Source: Glandiceps talaboti (taxonomy: Eukaryota > Hemichordata > Enteropneusta > Spengelidae). From it: DNA of 64,000 bases. The position numbers and the translations under genes were made by a program. The notes beneath the pieces were generated by a model. The model saw nothing but the letters and a program-made list of their open reading frames with translations. It ran no database searches and was not told the DNA's origin. Positions 61,115 to 64,000 of the stretch are shown in pieces. The stretch's first letter is position 1; the number at the start of each line of letters is the position of its first letter. Location: contig NC_135549.1 of NCBI RefSeq assembly GCF_964340395.1, forward strand, positions 32,218,832 to 32,282,831. Reading direction: 5' to 3'.

Positions 61115-61612
61115 CTGTTGATAAAAAGATTCAAAAGTAAAATGTCATTTATTTGTTCAGGAAAACACATGTACAAACGCCTTGGCCTACATTCCTACTA
61201 CGAGGCTTTAAAATACGTCGTGTCGCTACGCCCTCACCGGCCTACTCTATCCTATCGATCGATGTTTGTGCCAGACGGGTAAATTGCGAGACTGAATCAT
61301 TATCTCTTGTCAAGAGCTCTGGTTTCCGCTAACGAAAATAAACCAGATGTAAACCGAATGCCTCCCATAATGACTGCTGTTTGTATTCCATTGGTTGTTA
61401 TCAACACGTATACCAAAGTTATATGAAATTTGAAGTATGCATCGTCAAGAATGTATAGGACAAATGATTCGTTGGAATTAAAAGCTACATGGACGCGATG
61501 CTTTGTCAAACGAATTCGGTCATGCCGTGACTCGTTGACTTTAAACAACAAAGTGACAATGTCATGCACACAATGTTATTGAAAAGAACGCTATAAGTCA
61601 GAGATATATTGT
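61115..61612. other. Intron upstream of exon 1 of the window
   Basis: No exon or repeat recognised between the exon 1 acceptor and the 54-bp array. Confidence 0.55.
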
Positions 61613-64000
61613 GCGATATATTTACCTTGTACACGGCATAAATACATCACCAATTGCAGTGATAGTACGATATATTTACCTTGTACATGGCATAAATACA
61701 TCACTAATGGCAGTGATAGTACGATATGTTTACCTTGTACATGGCATAAATACATCACCAATGGCAGTGATAGTACGATGTATTTACCTTGTACATGGCA
61801 TAAATACATCACCAATGGCAGTGATAGTACGATGTATTTACCTTGTACATGGCATAAATACATCACCAATGGCAGTGATAGTACGATGTATTTACCTTGT
61901 ACATGGCATAAATACATCACTAATGGCAGTGATAGTACGATATATTTACCTTGTACATGGCATAAATACATCACTAATGGCAGTGATAGTACGATGTATT
62001 TACCTTGTACATGGCATAAATACATCACCAATGGCAGTGATAGTATGATGTATTTACCTTGTACATGGCATAAATACATCACTAAAGGCAGTGATAGTAC
62101 GATGTATTTACCTTGTACATGGCATAAATACATCACTAATGGCAGTGATAGTACGATGTATTTACCTTGTACATGGCATAAATACATCACTAATGGCAGT
62201 GATAGTACGATATGTTTACCTTGTACATGGCATAAATACATCACCAATGGCAGTGATAGTACGATGTATTTACCTTGTACATGGCATAAATACATCACCA
62301 ATGGCAGTGATAGTACGATGTATTTACCTTGTACATGGCATAAATACATCACTAATGGCAGTGATAGTACGATATATTTACCTTGTACATGGCATAAATA
62401 CATCACTAATGGCAGTGATAGTACGATGTATTTACCTTGTACGTGGCATAAATACATCACCAATGGCAGTGATAGTACGATGTATTTACCTTGTACATGG
62501 CATAAATACATCACTAATGGCAGTGATAGTACGATATATTTACCTTGTACATGGCATAAATACATCACTAATGGCAGTGATAGTACGATGTATTTACCTT
62601 GTACGTGGCATAAATACATCACCAATGGCAGTGATAGTACGATATATTTACCATGTACGTGGCATAAATACATCACCAATGGCAGTGATAGTACGATATA
62701 TTTACCTTGTACACGGCATAAATACATCACCAATGGCAGTGATAGTACGATGTATTTACCTTGTACATGGCATAAATACATCACTAATGGCAGTGATAGT
62801 ACGATATATTTACCTTGTACGTGGCATAAATACATCACCAATGGCAGTGATAGTACGATGTATTTACCTTGAACATGGCATAAATACATCACTAATGGCA
62901 GTGATAGTACGATGTATTTACCTTGTACATGGCATAAATACATCACCAATGGCAGTGATAGTACGATGTATTTACCTTGTACATGGCATAAATACATCAC
63001 TAATGGCAGTGATAGTACGATGTATTTACCTTGTACACGGCATAAATACATCACCAATGGCAGTGATAGTATTGTTCGATGTATTTACCTTGTACATGGC
63101 ATAAATACATCACCAATGGCAGTGATAGTACGATATATTTACCTTGTACATGGCATAAATACATCACCAATGGCAGTGATAGTATGATGTATTTACCATG
63201 TACGTGGCATAAATACATCACCAATGGCAGTGATAGTACGATGTATTTACCTTGTACATGGCATAAATACATCACTAATGGCAGTGATAGTACGATGTAT
63301 TTACCTTGTACATAGCATAAATACATCACCAATGGCAATGATAGCATTGTACGATGTATTTACCATGTACGTGGCATAAATACATCACCAATGGCAGTGA
63401 TAGTACGATGTATTTACCTTGTACATAGCATAAATACATCACCAATGGCAGTGATAGCATTGTACGATGTATTTACCTTGTACACGGCATAAATACATCA
63501 CTAATGGCAGTGATAGTACGATGTATTTACCTTGTACATGGCATAAATACATCACCAATGGCAATGATAGTACGATGTATTTACCTTGTACATGGCATAA
63601 ATACATCACCAATGGCAGTGATAGTACGATGTATTTACCTTGTACACGGCATAAATACATCACCAATGGCAGTGATAGTACGATATATTTACCTTGTACA
63701 TGGCATAAATACATCACCAATGGCAATGATAGTACGATGTATTTACCTTTTACATGGCATAAATACATCACCAATGGCAGTGATAGTACGATGTATTTAC
63801 CTTGTACATGGCATAAATACATCACCAATGGCAGTGATAGTACGATATATTTACCATGTACGTGGCATAAATACATCACCAATGGCAGTGATAGTACAAT
63901 ATATTTACCTTGTACACGGCATAAATACATCACTAATGGAAGTGATAGTACGATGTATTTACCTTGTACATGGCATAAATACATCACCAATGGCAGTGAT
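61613..64000. repeat. 54-bp minisatellite reaching the window edge (about 44 units)
   Basis: Units of atgtatttaccttgtacatg, gcataaatacatcaccaatg and gcagtgatagtacg. Each unit holds the inverted pair ATGTATTTA / TAAATACAT separated by 14 nt, so it can form a hairpin. Common variants are caccaa/cactaa, gtacat/gtacgt/gtacac and atatat/atgtat. A few units carry a 4-6 nt insertion ('attgt' class) near 63070, 63345 and 63460. The length of 18 codons gives repetitive frames on both strands, including one of 488 codons, which are artefacts. Confidence 0.96.

Noticed and set aside
61591-63990. Repeat protein of 488 codons (minus) and 364/337 codons (plus)
   Set aside because: A 54-bp minisatellite read through in several frames at once.

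Overview
The window is animal (metazoan) genomic DNA, not prokaryotic. It shows AT-rich introns, GT-AG splice sites, abundant microsatellites and minisatellites, non-LTR and Penelope-like retroelements, a tRNA-derived SINE and DNA transposons with terminal inverted repeats. The domain set of the main gene (VWD-C8-TIL units, WxxW 'CYS' modules, SEA-like, kringle, LDLa) together with modest intron sizes fits an invertebrate, most plausibly an invertebrate deuterostome such as a hemichordate or cephalochordate. The phylum is inference and cannot be fixed from the sequence alone.

Almost everything belongs to one very large gene on the minus strand, open at both window edges. I resolve 26 consecutive exons between 61114 (5') and 1099 (3'), about 13.4 kb of coding sequence or about 4,450 codons. 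All but one exon-exon junction agree in reading phase. The protein is a secreted gel-forming-mucin/VWF-like molecule. In order it has: a VWD-C8-TIL unit (exons 1-5), a D'-like TIL-E segment (exons 6-7), a D3-like VWD-C8-TIL unit (exons 8-10), a PTS mucin exon ending in a WxxW module (exon 11), two WxxW exons (12, 13), an SEA-like exon (14), the largest PTS+WxxW exon (15), a WxxW exon (16), a pure PTS exon (17), cysteine-rich TIL/VWC-like exons (18-20) with an LDLa domain, a kringle exon (21), a D4-like VWD-C8-TIL unit (22-25), and the start of a further VWD (26). This keeps the vertebrate order D'-D3, PTS/CYS, D4 but adds kringle, LDLa and SEA-like modules and a second VWD after D4. The one phase mismatch (exon 23 to 24) falls inside C8 and suggests an unseen microexon.

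The mucin exons have multiplied by segmental duplication. Exons 15 and 17 share a near-identical 5' end plus about 150 bp of adjoining intron. Exons 11 and 15 share their 3' ends plus adjoining intron. A distinctive non-repetitive island recurs four times across exons 11, 15 and 17.

The introns are crowded. They hold a Penelope-like element with a GIY-YIG frame, inverted terminal repeats and candidate hammerhead ribozymes (39168-40744), a 5'-truncated CR1/L2-like retroposon (47775-49850), two further reverse-transcriptase relics (2286-2824, 59228-59480), PIF/Harbinger-like elements (5468-6971, 20046-22080, fragment 41020-41476), a 2 kb long-TIR fold-back element (54026-56077), a SINE (8647-8857) and a recurring ~1.2 kb dispersed repeat in five copies. 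Most long introns also hold a minisatellite with its own period (21, 27, 28, 29, 42, 51, 54 and 59 bp). Several of these periods are multiples of three and create long but meaningless open frames on both strands.
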